Shown one piece after another: positions 33,957 through 43,200 of a DNA stretch of 59,071 bases. The notes under the pieces were generated by a model. It was not told the DNA's origin, did not search any database, and was given only the letters and a program-made list of their open reading frames with translations. Each line of letters begins with the position of its first letter. The stretch's first letter is position 1. Source of the DNA: a virus; IMG/VR virus record IMGVR_UViG_3300048589_000569, positions 1 to 59,071 of that record; one strand, given 5' to 3'. The translations under genes and the position numbers were made by a program.

Positions 33957-36851
33957 TTAGCGTCGGCGGTAGCGACGGGAGCGGGATCTTATTCCACCGG
34001 TGGACGCGATTGCCTCGGATCGGTTCTCAACGAACGTCGCCGAGAGTTCGGCGCTCGCGTGGTCGTAGTCAACGATCGCGCCCGCCGCCGCTTCGAGCGT
34101 GAGTTCGGCGCCGGGCAGGATGACCGGGGAGAGCGAGTAGAACAGCGTCGCGGCGTCTCCTTCGATCGTCACGGAACTGAACGCCGTGAGCGTGCGCGGC
34201 GATCCGTCGACGTTGAGGGTGAGCGATCCAACCTGCTGCACATCGAAGGGCGTGTCGGTGAACGTGACGGGGACGCTGAGCACGTTCCCGGCTTCGTTGA
34301 CGCTGCCTGCGACCAGTCCGTTGCCGATCGTGCATTCGAGAAGGTCGGTCACGCTCTGCGCGAACGAGAGCGACTTGAGCGCGGTGATCGCCGTCGCGTC
34401 GGCGACGGTCGTGTCGTCGATGACCTGCGCGTCGGAGATCAGCATCTCCGTCGTCGCGTCGGCGCTCGTGCGCCAGCCGATGCGGAGCGAGTCGGGCGCG
34501 AACCCCGACGCGAGCGAAGTGATCTGTCCGGTGGCGAGGGGCAGACCTCCCGCTGACGCGGAGCACGCGAGTCGCCCGGTTCCCCCGTTCCACGTGAGGC
34601 ATCCGACGACCTGCATGTTGCGCGCCGGGTACGCCTTGCCGATGTTGACCGTTGAAGGGGTGCCCCCGCGCACCGAGCGAAGCACGAGGTTTTCCCCGGC
34701 CATGTCGATCTCGACGGCGGCGTAGTTGCTGTCATCCTCGTAGAGGCAGACGAGCGGGAGCGTGGTCTGGCCGAACGATTGGTCCCATCCGTCGCGCGGG
34801 AGTTTGACCGCGAAGTAGGCCGAGCACGCGTCGGCGGCGGCGTCGGTCCAGTCGAGCGAGGCCCGCTCGTCGGACGCCGCAGCGCCGCTCGCGGGCGAAT
34901 ACCCGGGCATCGTGAGCGAGTCGTACAGCGCATCGAGCGCGATCGAGACATCGAGCGCGTTGTTGGCCTGCGAGAACAGCGAGAGCACGAAATCGCCCGT
35001 CGCGGTGCGCGTGCCCGAGAAGGTCAGCGGCACCCACTCGCGTTGGAGGGCCATCGAGCCGCCCGCCGACGACACGCTGTCGAGGTCGCCGGCGCCGTTG
35101 ACGATCTCCTCGGACATGGAGAACTGGAACGAGCCGTCGCCGTGGTTGTACACCCACACGCGACCGGCGACGGGTCCGGCGGGGAAGCCGCCGCTCGACA
35201 TGGTGAACGCCGCGACCTCCACGAAGTCATCGACGGCGGTGGGCGTGCGCGTCACGCGATAGACGGGACACGACGCGGGCAGGTTGTCCGGCGGAGATTC
35301 TTCGAGCGTGACGCTCGCCGAGTTGAGCGCCGACGCCGACACGCTGGATGCGCGAAGGTTCTCGTCTGCCGATCCCACGCGAAGAGCACGACGCTTGACC
35401 GGCGTGTATCGCGGTCGCCAGCCGCCGCCCGTGTTGCTCGCATCGACGTTGTTGTTGCGGAGCGAAGTGAGGTGCGTCAGGTCCATCATCACGGCGGTGT
35501 TGCCGGTGGAGTTGAAGTTCCAGCCGGTGAGCGTTTCGCTCCACGTCATGCCGTCATCAGAGAAATACATCGGCCCGTAGGTGTACTTGTTGTTTCCGGG
35601 CGATTGAGCAGACACGCTGGGCTGCGAGCGAGCGACCCATCCGAGCAGCGGCGGGTTGTGCCACGACGCGCAGCGGATCGAGAACGCTTCGGCGCCGCCG
35701 GGATTCGCGCGGATGCCCAGCAGCGTCGTCGAGTGGACGATCGCCTTGTCGCCGGTGCAATCGACGATCGCGACGCCCTCCATGCCCAGGTCCGATCCCA
35801 TGAGGAGCGTGTCGTGGTCGGGGCCGGGGGCCATGCCCACGGGCTGAAAGCCGCGAACGCTGATGTCGTCGAGGTCGGCGTCGGCCTGACCGTGGAACTC
35901 GTCGTCTTTGGTCCAGTTGCCGAGCGTGGTCCAGTCGCCGTTGTCGATCGACGCGATGGGGATCGTGAGCGCCGAGAGGCCGGACTTGCCCATGCTGTCG
36001 CCGCGCGCGACGACGACGCGAGCGTGCGTGATCGTGCCCCCCGAGTCGCGCAGGAAGATCATGCCCGCCGAGTGCGTGTGGTCGCACGGGAACGGCGCCT
36101 CCCACTCGCCGATGCGCGCGGCGGTGAACGTCCAGCCGGTCGACGTGTCCGGTCGCGTCGCGCGCACGAGCAGGCAGACGCCGCCCGTTGCCTCCGGCGA
36201 ACCGCCCTTGAATCGGTAGTCCACCATCGGAAAGAAGAACTCCAGCGGCGCATCGCTGGAGTAGTTTCGGACGTAGGCGCCACCAACGGCCCATTCACGC
36301 AGGCGATCAACGCCGACCTGCACCGTGGCGTCGTCGAGGAGCAGGTTCCACGTCGCGCCGTCGTCGGTCGAGGTGATGACCGAGATGCCCTGCACCGTGC
36401 CGTTGAGGGTTCGGCGGCAGAGCAGGATGATGGCGCCGTGCGCGATGACCGACGCGTTCGGGAATCGGGCAGTGGTGTCGGGCCCGTCCACCACGCGAAA
36501 CGGCGCGACGCCGGTGGACGAACTCACGTTGGTCGTCGTGATCGCGGTGCCGTTGACGCGGCCCGACGTGATGACGACGTTGAGGGCCGAATTGTTGACG
36601 ATGACCGTGCGGTTGGCGGTCCCGTCGGCGGCGTACCCGGCGGACGAGCGGATTCGCTGGCCCGATGTGACGCTCCCGATGTCGGCGGACTCGTAGCCCG
36701 GCGCGAAGGCGTGGAGCGTGTCGAAGCGCGGGTCGTCGGCTCCGCGTGCGCGTCCGATCGGCTCGAAGGTCGTCTGTCCTCGCGTGAGCGAGAGCGAGAG
36801 CCCGGCGTCGGCGACGAGTCGTCGGTGGAATGTGGCGTTGCGCGTCGCCAT
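33957..36851 (-). CDS. Tail spike / receptor-binding protein with Asp-box repeats
   Basis: 964 aa. Two Asp-boxes, S-T-D-D-G-A-T-W (161-168) and S-D-D-G-M-T-W (431-437), suggest a sialidase-like beta-propeller in the N-terminal half. The rest is beta-rich with repeated immunoglobulin-like stretches and a basic C-terminal tail (R-S-R-S-R-R-Y-R-R-R). It would bind or cut a surface glycan of the host. It lies in the - block, far from the other tail genes. It uses GCG/CGC-rich codons unlike the flanking genes, a sign of recent acquisition. Starts at TAATG after the M64 gene. Confidence 0.72.
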   Translation of the reverse strand: MATRNATFHRRLVADAGLSLSLTRGQTTFEPIGRARGADDPRFDTLHAFAPGYESADIGSVTSGQRIRSSAGYAADGTANRTVIVNNSALNVVITSGRVNGTAITTTNVSSSTGVAPFRVVDGPDTTARFPNASVIAHGAIILLCRRTLNGTVQGISVITSTDDGATWNLLLDDATVQVGVDRLREWAVGGAYVRNYSSDAPLEFFFPMVDYRFKGGSPEATGGVCLLVRATRPDTSTGWTFTAARIGEWEAPFPCDHTHSAGMIFLRDSGGTITHARVVVARGDSMGKSGLSALTIPIASIDNGDWTTLGNWTKDDEFHGQADADLDDISVRGFQPVGMAPGPDHDTLLMGSDLGMEGVAIVDCTGDKAIVHSTTLLGIRANPGGAEAFSIRCASWHNPPLLGWVARSQPSVSAQSPGNNKYTYGPMYFSDDGMTWSETLTGWNFNSTGNTAVMMDLTHLTSLRNNNVDASNTGGGWRPRYTPVKRRALRVGSADENLRASSVSASALNSASVTLEESPPDNLPASCPVYRVTRTPTAVDDFVEVAAFTMSSGGFPAGPVAGRVWVYNHGDGSFQFSMSEEIVNGAGDLDSVSSAGGSMALQREWVPLTFSGTRTATGDFVLSLFSQANNALDVSIALDALYDSLTMPGYSPASGAAASDERASLDWTDAAADACSAYFAVKLPRDGWDQSFGQTTLPLVCLYEDDSNYAAVEIDMAGENLVLRSVRGGTPSTVNIGKAYPARNMQVVGCLTWNGGTGRLACSASAGGLPLATGQITSLASGFAPDSLRIGWRTSADATTEMLISDAQVIDDTTVADATAITALKSLSFAQSVTDLLECTIGNGLVAGSVNEAGNVLSVPVTFTDTPFDVQQVGSLTLNVDGSPRTLTAFSSVTIEGDAATLFYSLSPVILPGAELTLEAAAGAIVDYDHASAELSATFVENRSEAIASTGGIRSRSRRYRRR

Positions 36852-37663
36852 TACTCGCTTCTCCCGTAGTTGCTCAGCACGTCGTTCACCTGGTCAAAGT
36901 CTCCGTCGCGAAGCGCGAGGTTGAGGTCGTCGAAGTCCACGCGCCCGTCGCCATTCAGGTCGCCTTCCAATGGCGGGATGAACCGCGCGGCGGCGAGCAT
37001 GATCGCTTCGGCGTTCACCGGGCCCCACGGCTTGCCGAGTTGACGCATCCGGCTCGTGCGTGTCGGTCGGAAGATGCCGCGCGAGTAGTCGCCGCCGCCT
37101 CCCTCGAACACGCCCACGGTCCCGCCCATGCCGTCGTCGCGACCGATCAGGTGCGACCACTTCACAAGCGCGGGGTCGCTCTCGGTGTCAAGGTTCGGCG
37201 CGGACGGCCCGCCGCCGGTGTAGACGCCGCTGCGCCCGTACTCGTCGCCGAGCCCGCCGATCGCGTGGCCGAGGAACTCGTGCTTGAGCATCTCCGCGAA
37301 GTGGACGTTGTTCGCCGCGACGTACGCAACGTTCGCCATGCCGTTGTACGCGCCGCCGTAGTGCGACGAGTTGACGAGCAGGAGGACGATGTCGTGATAG
37401 CCGACGCCCTTCGCCGTGCGCCACGAAAGCACCTTGCCGACATTCAGCCGGAGGTTCCCGTTCGAGTGAACGTACGCGCCGAACGCGGTGTCGCCGCTGA
37501 GTTGGTCGGTCGCCGATTCGGTGTAGAGCGTCCGTGTCTGCATCCGGCGCACGACGTGCCCGACCTCGGGATCGCTCGCGAGCACGTTCATCGCTCGCGT
37601 CGCGTCGTCGAGGAACGCGGCCTCATCGGTGTATCCGTCGCCGGTGATCCAGACGGTGTTCAT
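36851..37663 (-). CDS. M64-type metallopeptidase with dockerin-like C-terminus
   Basis: 270 aa. I-T-G-D-G-Y-T at the N-terminus and H-E-F-L-G-H-A-I-G-G-L-G-D-E-Y (128-142) match the IgA-protease family M64, though the zinc motif has one extra residue compared with HExxH. Residues 234-268 (GDLNGDGRVDFDDLNLAL) form a dockerin/EF-hand-like calcium repeat common in Planctomycetota exoproteins. No signal peptide. It sits between tiny membrane proteins and the tail spike, so it may cut a protein wall or surface layer during lysis or entry. ATG at 37663 overlaps the previous stop. Confidence 0.78.
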   Translation of the reverse strand: MNTVWITGDGYTDEAAFLDDATRAMNVLASDPEVGHVVRRMQTRTLYTESATDQLSGDTAFGAYVHSNGNLRLNVGKVLSWRTAKGVGYHDIVLLLVNSSHYGGAYNGMANVAYVAANNVHFAEMLKHEFLGHAIGGLGDEYGRSGVYTGGGPSAPNLDTESDPALVKWSHLIGRDDGMGGTVGVFEGGGGDYSRGIFRPTRTSRMRQLGKPWGPVNAEAIMLAAARFIPPLEGDLNGDGRVDFDDLNLALRDGDFDQVNDVLSNYGRSE

Positions 37664-37785
37664 TGGCCGCTCCCCACAAACGCGATCCACGCGACGGCAA
37701 CACCCACAGTGACGATAAGAAGCCGCAAGATGAACTCGCGGCCATCGTTAGACACGATCCAGCGAGCGGGTCGCCGGAGTTTCAC
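37660..37785 (-). CDS. Tiny membrane protein, 41 aa (holin-like)
   Basis: GTG start overlapping the previous stop (GTGA) and stop overlapping the M64 start (ATGA). Basic N-terminus (V-K-L-R-R-P-A-R-W) then one membrane helix (residues about 18-37, FILRLLIVTVGVAVAWIAFV). Tight coupling to its neighbours supports it. A longer frame running upstream overlaps the 52-aa gene and is not needed. Confidence 0.65.
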   Translation of the reverse strand: MKLRRPARWIVSNDGREFILRLLIVTVGVAVAWIAFVGSGQ

Positions 37786-37940
37786 TTCACCTTGCCGTCG
37801 ATCTTGTCGGCGAGGTTCTTGATCTCCGACATCACTTTCGAGAGAAGGAAGTGACCAGCCAGAACTCCGAGAGCGAAGATGCCGACCTGCGAGAACGCGA
37901 ATGTCCACACGTCCATGAAGAAGAGAGAAAGTCCGTTCAT
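37782..37940 (-). CDS. Small membrane protein, 52 aa (holin-like)
   Basis: AAGGAG 8 bases before the ATG. Hydrophobic residues 4-37 (one long or two short membrane helices), then a charged helix (SEIKNLADKIDGK). Its frame is continuous with the N-terminal frame of the upstream lipoprotein gene, but its own ribosome site and ATGA overlap show a separate gene. Likely a lysis-cassette protein. Confidence 0.7.
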   Translation of the reverse strand: MNGLSLFFMDVWTFAFSQVGIFALGVLAGHFLLSKVMSEIKNLADKIDGKVK

Positions 37941-38519
37941 GAGTGATTCTCCTTGTTGACTTGGGCTTTTTTCTCGGCCTTGTAAGCCGCGTTGAAGGCC
38001 GGGTCCGTTCTGAGGGCCGCGACCACTTCGGTCTCCGGCCTCCCCTTGGCGACTAGACGAGCCGCCGACTTCGTTGACGGGGGAATCAGGAAGGTCACGC
38101 CCGCTTTGATGAGCATGAACAGGCCCGTTCTCCACGCGATGATTATAACCGCCACCAACCCCACGACCAGCGCTAGTCGACCCAAAAGACTCGCCCACCA
38201 AGGCACCCTGTCCTGCGTTCGAGGCAGTTGGGCCTGTACGTTCTTGGCGGACGCCTCTGAGTTCTCCGACAGCGAATGGATCCGGCGAAGACCGTCCGTC
38301 ACGAAAGGCGTCGGTCTCGCCGACCTCCGAACGGCGATCTTCGATGGCGACCACGGTTTCCTGAATGTCACGCTGGTCAGCCCTAACGGACTCGGCGGCG
38401 GCGTTGATCTCCTTGGTGGCTGAACAGCCAGTGAGGGCTGATAGGAGCAGGAACACGACCAAGCACACCGAAACGGTGAACACGGCGAATCCAATGTCCG
38501 TCTTTGCTCTACTGTTCAT
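37937..38519 (-). CDS. Spanin-like lipoprotein gene read in two frames (frameshift)
   Basis: The first 70 codons in one frame give a signal helix with lipobox L-S-A-L-T-G-C (Cys near 32) and a coiled coil. From about base 38305 the other frame continues the coiled coil (SENSEASAKNVQAQL) and adds a membrane helix (LALVVGLVAVIIIAW) and a basic tail. The start overlaps the upstream gene (ATGA) and the stop overlaps the next start (ATGA). The total is 583 nt, one base more than a multiple of three, so a +1 shift (programmed, near C-C-T-T-T-C, or an error) would make one protein of about 194 aa. Confidence 0.6.
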
Positions 38520-38800
38520 TGGGATCCCAGTGCGTCCACCTTTTGCTCCAACCTCTCGATTCTTCTACGAAAGTCTTCGAGGGTGTGAGCCTCCAGTGAT
38601 TCCATTGTGTTTCGAGCCACGTTAAGATCACCTCTGATTTGGGTGATCTCGACTTGGATGGCTGACAGTCTCCGCTCCATCATGTTCGTGAACTTCCAAG
38701 CAGCCGTCAGGAAGGTCACGCAGAGAGCGGCAGCGAACAGGCCCACTCGGACCCACTCCCCAGACGCCTCCGACGAAGCCAGCAGGAGCAACAGTTCCAT
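38516..38800 (-). CDS. Membrane-anchored coiled-coil protein, 94 aa
   Basis: Hydrophobic start, a membrane helix at about 18-37 (GLFAAALCVTFLTAAW), then a charged coiled coil to the end (MERRLSAIQVEITQIRGDL, IERLEQKVD). This architecture is like inner-membrane spanin components or class III-type holin partners. It overlaps both neighbours by 1-4 bases, the first gene of the lysis-like set. Confidence 0.68.
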   Translation of the reverse strand: MELLLLLASSEASGEWVRVGLFAAALCVTFLTAAWKFTNMMERRLSAIQVEITQIRGDLNVARNTMESLEAHTLEDFRRRIERLEQKVDALGSQ

Positions 38801-39357
38801 CAGATGGTGGTGATGATTCGCCCGGTGATGTTGGAGTTGGCGAAGGTCGAGTCCCCCGACGAGGCGGTCTGGGGGAGTACGGCCACATAGGAAACGCCGG
38901 TGAGGTCGAACAGTTTGTCCTCGGAGAAGTTGGTCGTCCCGTCGGTGCCTGCGATGGCCGAGAACTCCGCGTCAAGCGTGTTGTCCGTGTCTCGTTGGGG
39001 AAGGGCGGTCCACCACCCATCCACATCGGCGGTGATCCCCTTCCTACGGTCGTCTAGGTTGTTCTTGACGAACCCAAACACCCTAACGGTGGGTTGGGTA
39101 GAGACCAGACCTTCCCATTCGTGACGGATGGACAACCACCCAGCCATCATATCTGTGGGGAGGACGGCGATCTGCCCATCAAACTCGGTCGAGGAACGAA
39201 CCTCAGCCACATCAAGGGTGTCGAGGTCGGAAGGAATGGTCGTGTCAACGTCGGTGACCAGCGTGTAGTAGGGGGTGGTGCTGGTGACCAGTCGTTGGCT
39301 ACCGGCAGCCTCAGTCCACCTGATGCTGGTGATCGTTGCAGTCGGCGTCGTTCCCAT
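38800..39357 (-). CDS. Beta-rich virion-type protein, 185 aa
   Basis: Thr/Ser/Asp-rich with alternating hydrophobic strands (VTSTTPYYTLVTDVDT, QPTVRVFGFVKNN). It resembles the small virion-type protein at 22084 in composition and may be a decoration or fibre-associated protein. It precedes the lysis-like genes and the spike. The start overlaps the ERCC4 gene by 47 bp. Confidence 0.55.
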   Translation of the reverse strand: MGTTPTATITSIRWTEAAGSQRLVTSTTPYYTLVTDVDTTIPSDLDTLDVAEVRSSTEFDGQIAVLPTDMMAGWLSIRHEWEGLVSTQPTVRVFGFVKNNLDDRRKGITADVDGWWTALPQRDTDNTLDAEFSAIAGTDGTTNFSEDKLFDLTGVSYVAVLPQTASSGDSTFANSNITGRIITTI

Positions 39358-39865
39358 TCGATTTCCCCCGGATGTCGTGAACCAACGCCGCGTTGATGAG
39401 CGTCCGCACGACCCATTCCCCGGCTGCCCGCCTCATGACGGGGGTATAGCCCGGAATCAGCATAAGTTCGATACCCCTTATTCTACACTCACGCTGGAGG
39501 GAGTCAACCACCACGAAGGGGTGGTCCGTGTAGGTCGTTTCCCGTTGGACGGTGATGGGACTGCCCTCCAGCATGAGGATGGGGTGGGTGCATTCGTCCC
39601 GTAGTCGGTCGAGGGTTCCCAGGAACCGCTTCCGGTCTTTTGTCATGAGGTTCTTGCTGATCTCCCTCATATCGAACTTTCGTTCGATGAGGCAGACACC
39701 CTCGTACCCTTCGAGGGCATAGTCGCCCGTGCGGAGGCGGCGTCTCACCATGTTGACACTGGCGAGATCGGGCTTCAAATGCCAATTAGCGACCGCGAGG
39801 TTGTTAGGGAGGGGGAAGGGGGCCTGCTCCCGATCGTCGATGATGAGGGTGAATTCTCGTTTCAA
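39311..39865 (-). CDS. ERCC4-type nuclease
   Basis: 184 aa. I-D-D-R-E-Q (9-14), T-G-D-Y (46-49) and C-L-I-E-R-K-F-D (58-65, with the E-R-K at 61-63) form the XPF/ERCC4 catalytic set. It cuts branched or structured DNA, fitting the recombination genes in this block. TTG start overlaps the stop of the tiny upstream gene (TTGA). It reads a dispersed repeat as N-N-L-A-V-A near residue 22. Confidence 0.85.
   Translation of the reverse strand: MKREFTLIIDDREQAPFPLPNNLAVANWHLKPDLASVNMVRRRLRTGDYALEGYEGVCLIERKFDMREISKNLMTKDRKRFLGTLDRLRDECTHPILMLEGSPITVQRETTYTDHPFVVVDSLQRECRIRGIELMLIPGYTPVMRRAAGEWVVRTLINAALVHDIRGKSNGNDADCNDHQHQVD
39788..39801 (-). repeat. Dispersed 15-mer, 14/15 copy, reverse
   Basis: AGCGACCGCGAGGT on the + strand, in frame within the ERCC4 nuclease gene. 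Confidence 0.75.
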
Positions 39866-39957
39866 ACCTTCCTTTCCGCATATAGCGACGAGATGTATTG
39901 GGATTCGTCGCTCAGAAGTATAGAGGCCAGTTCCAGGTTGGTCAGCCTCTTGTTCAC
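39862..39957 (-). CDS. Tiny gene, 31 aa, between HTH and ERCC4 genes
   Basis: GTG start overlaps the stop of the upstream gene (GTGA), and its stop overlaps the ERCC4 start (TTGA), so coupling is the main support. The peptide (M-N-K-R-L-T-N-L-E-L, then S-I-L-L-S-D-E-S-Q-Y) is an amphipathic helix with no known family. A longer frame covering it from 40443 is mostly a shadow of the HTH gene. Confidence 0.45.
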   Translation of the reverse strand: MNKRLTNLELASILLSDESQYISSLYAERKV

Positions 39958-40286
39958 CGGGGGCTCAAAAGCGGCTCTCTTGAAGGAGACGAAGAAGGTG
40001 GTGAGGGTGGGCGTCGGGTGAGGAAGTTCTTGATCTCTCCCACCGTGCGTAGGGTCGAGACCGCAATCTCCTCGAACGACATTCCCAGGCGACGCATCGT
40101 CACGATCTGTAGGCATTCTTCTGTTCCTTCGGGCAGGGGGGTGCGTGGGAGGAGGCCGGAACTCTTCATCACCTTGATGATGTCGAGGGGGTCGGCGTCG
40201 AGGGCGGCGGCTATCTCGATGACGGACAACTTTTGCGACCAAAGGTGGCTGATCTTGTCCGCAAACGTCAGGTGGGGGGTATTCAT
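39954..40286 (-). CDS. HTH protein, sigma-like double helix-turn-helix
   Basis: 110 aa. Two HTH-like stretches, residues about 19-43 (L-S-V-I-E-I-A-A-A-L-D) and 66-90 (L-G-M-S-F-E-E-I-A-V-S), followed by a Ser/Pro-rich tail. It resembles sigma region 4 or small phage regulators; a role in transcription timing is possible. Its start overlaps the end of the polymerase gene (4 bp). Confidence 0.62.
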   Translation of the reverse strand: MNTPHLTFADKISHLWSQKLSVIEIAAALDADPLDIIKVMKSSGLLPRTPLPEGTEECLQIVTMRRLGMSFEEIAVSTLRTVGEIKNFLTRRPPSPPSSSPSREPLLSPR

Positions 40287-43200
40287 CGTTTCTTTTCCGA
40301 CAACTCGTACTCAATCGGCACTTCGTTGCCGTAGTGAGTCTGCACTTTCGACCAATAGTCGTTCTTCTGCACCTCAACCACACAATCATGGAAGAGGTCT
40401 TTGACTGCCTGCTCCTCCCCCGGATACACGTCAATGCCCACACAGTCGTAGATGTTGAGGACTTGGAGGGACCGGAGTTTCCTTTCCCGAAGGAGGTGGC
40501 GAACGTGGTGCTGAATGTTGAGGAGGGTGAGGGCGGCGGTCGATTGGACGGGGAAGTTGACGACTGTAGACTTGACTTTCTCGATGTCCATCGCGTGGCC
40601 AGGAAACCACCGACTCACCCCGACGAAGGGCAACTCGAGAATGTTCTTGGTCTTCGCCTCCATCAACAGTTGGGCCTGCCAATCCATGAGACGGGGACGA
40701 ACCTTGTGGCGGGAGTTGGCCACCCCCTCAAAGAAGGAGAGGGGCAGGTCTATGCCCAACTTTCCCATGACAGTGTCTCGCATGGTTCCGGGCGAGGAGA
40801 GGAAGAGGTCGGCGAAGTTGATGGTGTTGTGGGTCAGGAGGTAGTCGCGGGTGGCATACAAACGGTCGCCAGCATCTACAGAGATGCAAACGCATTCTGA
40901 CTCACCCGCTGGTTCGATTCCCACGATCTTTCTGAACATTCTGAAGGGAGACCACCTATCGGCTTTCCTCTTCAAATGGAAGCAATTCATTGGAGTCCTA
41001 ATGGTCACACACCAAGCAAAGCCTTCCTTTTTCACCCCTCGATAAGTGTGAGAGGTTGGACGCTTGCGGACTTTTGCGACTCCGCCCAGACTACGGACTA
41101 GTTCGCAAACATCTAAGGCGAGTTGCTTAGAAACAGTCGTGTAGGAGGCAGATCCTCGTGGGGTGATAGTTCCGTCTGTATCCATGAGCCCCCGAAGGAG
41201 ATCTACCCGTTGGGGGACGCTAGCAGCCAAGTATCTCAAGGGGATTCTTTTAGAGTGGGCGTTCTTTCCCCAGCAATCCAACGAACCCAAAGCACCCTTC
41301 AAAGGGTTGATTTTGGTTCTGCCCCGTGTCCCCATCGAGAAACAGACGGCGTGACGAAACTTCCGTTCGATCACTAACCCCCAACCATCCAATTCCTCGG
41401 CGATACGTTCAACGATTTCGTTGTCCTTTTCATCGTTGACAAGGATGGGTGTCCCACAAGTTATAGATCCGTCACCCAAAAAGGCTCCTAACGTGTACGG
41501 CGGGATGTCCAGATCCAACTCAGAGGTCTCGAAGGGCTGCCCTACGGGAATCTCGTATCGCCAACCCTTTTGCCACGAAAGATCGCGAGTTCTGAGGGTG
41601 TCCAACGAGATCACCTCTTCCTTGCCTTGTGTGTCAGTTACCTTCCAAAGGTGTTCACCACAGCAGCGAGTCCACGACCCGTCGTAGAAGGAGATCTTGT
41701 AGATTGGTTTAACCCCTTGCGGGTAAATTCCAGTAACGGATGTGATCCCGTTTGACCCGTAGATCTTGTCACCCACCTTCAAACTACCGATAGTCTTCGG
41801 CCCTTCTGGGGTCATGACAGGTTCATCAACAGGCTGCGCCTTCCCGACCTGTCTGTACTGCGACTTGAAGTAGGGGTCCCTAACGATGTCCTCGCCGAAC
41901 ATCTGGATGGTTCGTTGGGTGTGGAGGTCGCCTCCCCTTTGGTAGTTCTCGATGAGGGAGGGTTCGCCGGAGAGAAGACCGGCGACGCGGAGTTCGATCT
42001 GCGAGAGGTCGAACATGAACATCGAGCCTCCCAACCACCGGGACGTGATGGTCGACTTGATGGAGTAGGGGAGAGTTTGGATGGCCGGACCCTTGCAGGT
42101 GATGCGGGCCTGCAACGTACCGCCTTCGGAGCCTTCGCCGTCCTTGATGGCGCCTGGGATGGGGTACCACGTGGGGTAGGCGATCGTGGCCACCTCACCG
42201 TCGACGCGGATGGGGATGAGACGGGAGGCCTGCTTCTTCTCGTTCTTGGGAGAGTGACGAAGGAGGGGGAAGGTGTAGGAGGAGACCAACTTCGACGCCT
42301 TTTGGTACAGGTCGAAGTAGTGAGTCAACTTCTCCAGTCGGTGGCCTTCGGGGAGGAGGGTAGAGAGGTAGTTGCGGTTGGCGTCCTTTGCGGACACCTT
42401 CTTCGCCGCCTCCGTCAATTCCACCTGCCCCCCATTGAAGTCCGGATGGGTTTTAGCGACCGCGAGGAGTTTGGCCATGAAGCGGTCTTTCGAGCGGACG
42501 GAACCCTTGCCTTCGAGGAGGAGGCCCATCCGTCGGGCTCGTTTGCGGGCCCACTTCATCTGGCGGAGATTCATGAACTCAATGCGTTCGATGGAGGGGG
42601 CGTCCATGGCGATGCCGTTGAGGGCCATGTCCACACAAGTCCAGATGGTGTCGGCGTAGAAGGAGAGGCAGTAAGGGGAAAGTTTGTCGGTATCTGGGCG
42701 GGACTCGAGACGACCGGCCAATTTCGCGAGGGCGAGAACGGTGGCCTCAGTGTCGAGGGCGTTGTACTCGATGATTTCAGGGTCGTTGGGTGAGTAGAAC
42801 TTCCCGTCCTTGATCGTTCGGTGGTACGAATGGGTGCCCAACAACGGGCCCAGATCCTTCAACGACCTCTCCTCTCTCGCCTCATTCTCCAGATAGTTCA
42901 CCACAGACAGGTCGACCAGTTGGACCTCGCGGTCGCTTGAAATCATTTTGGCGTAGTGAAGGTAGAGGAGGTCGAACTGGAGGTAGTGGCCGATGAGGAG
43001 GGTGGCGTGAGAGAGCCACGCTTTGAGCATGGAGAGGTGGGAGAGGTTGCGAGGTTTGAAGACGAGGGTGGTGATGGGGGAGAGGGAGGAGAGGGAGGAC
43101 GGCATCTCGCAGAGGGTGATGGAGACGGTTTGGATGAGATCGCGAGGGTTGACGGAGTCGGTGAAGATGGAACGGGCCGGATGGAAGACCGTTTGGTCGG

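Noticed and set aside
34779-36869. 696-aa ORF on the + strand opposite the tail spike
   Set aside because: It is an Arg/Val/Gly-rich antisense shadow of a GC-rich gene. The - strand frame has Asp-boxes, a good ribosome site and natural composition.
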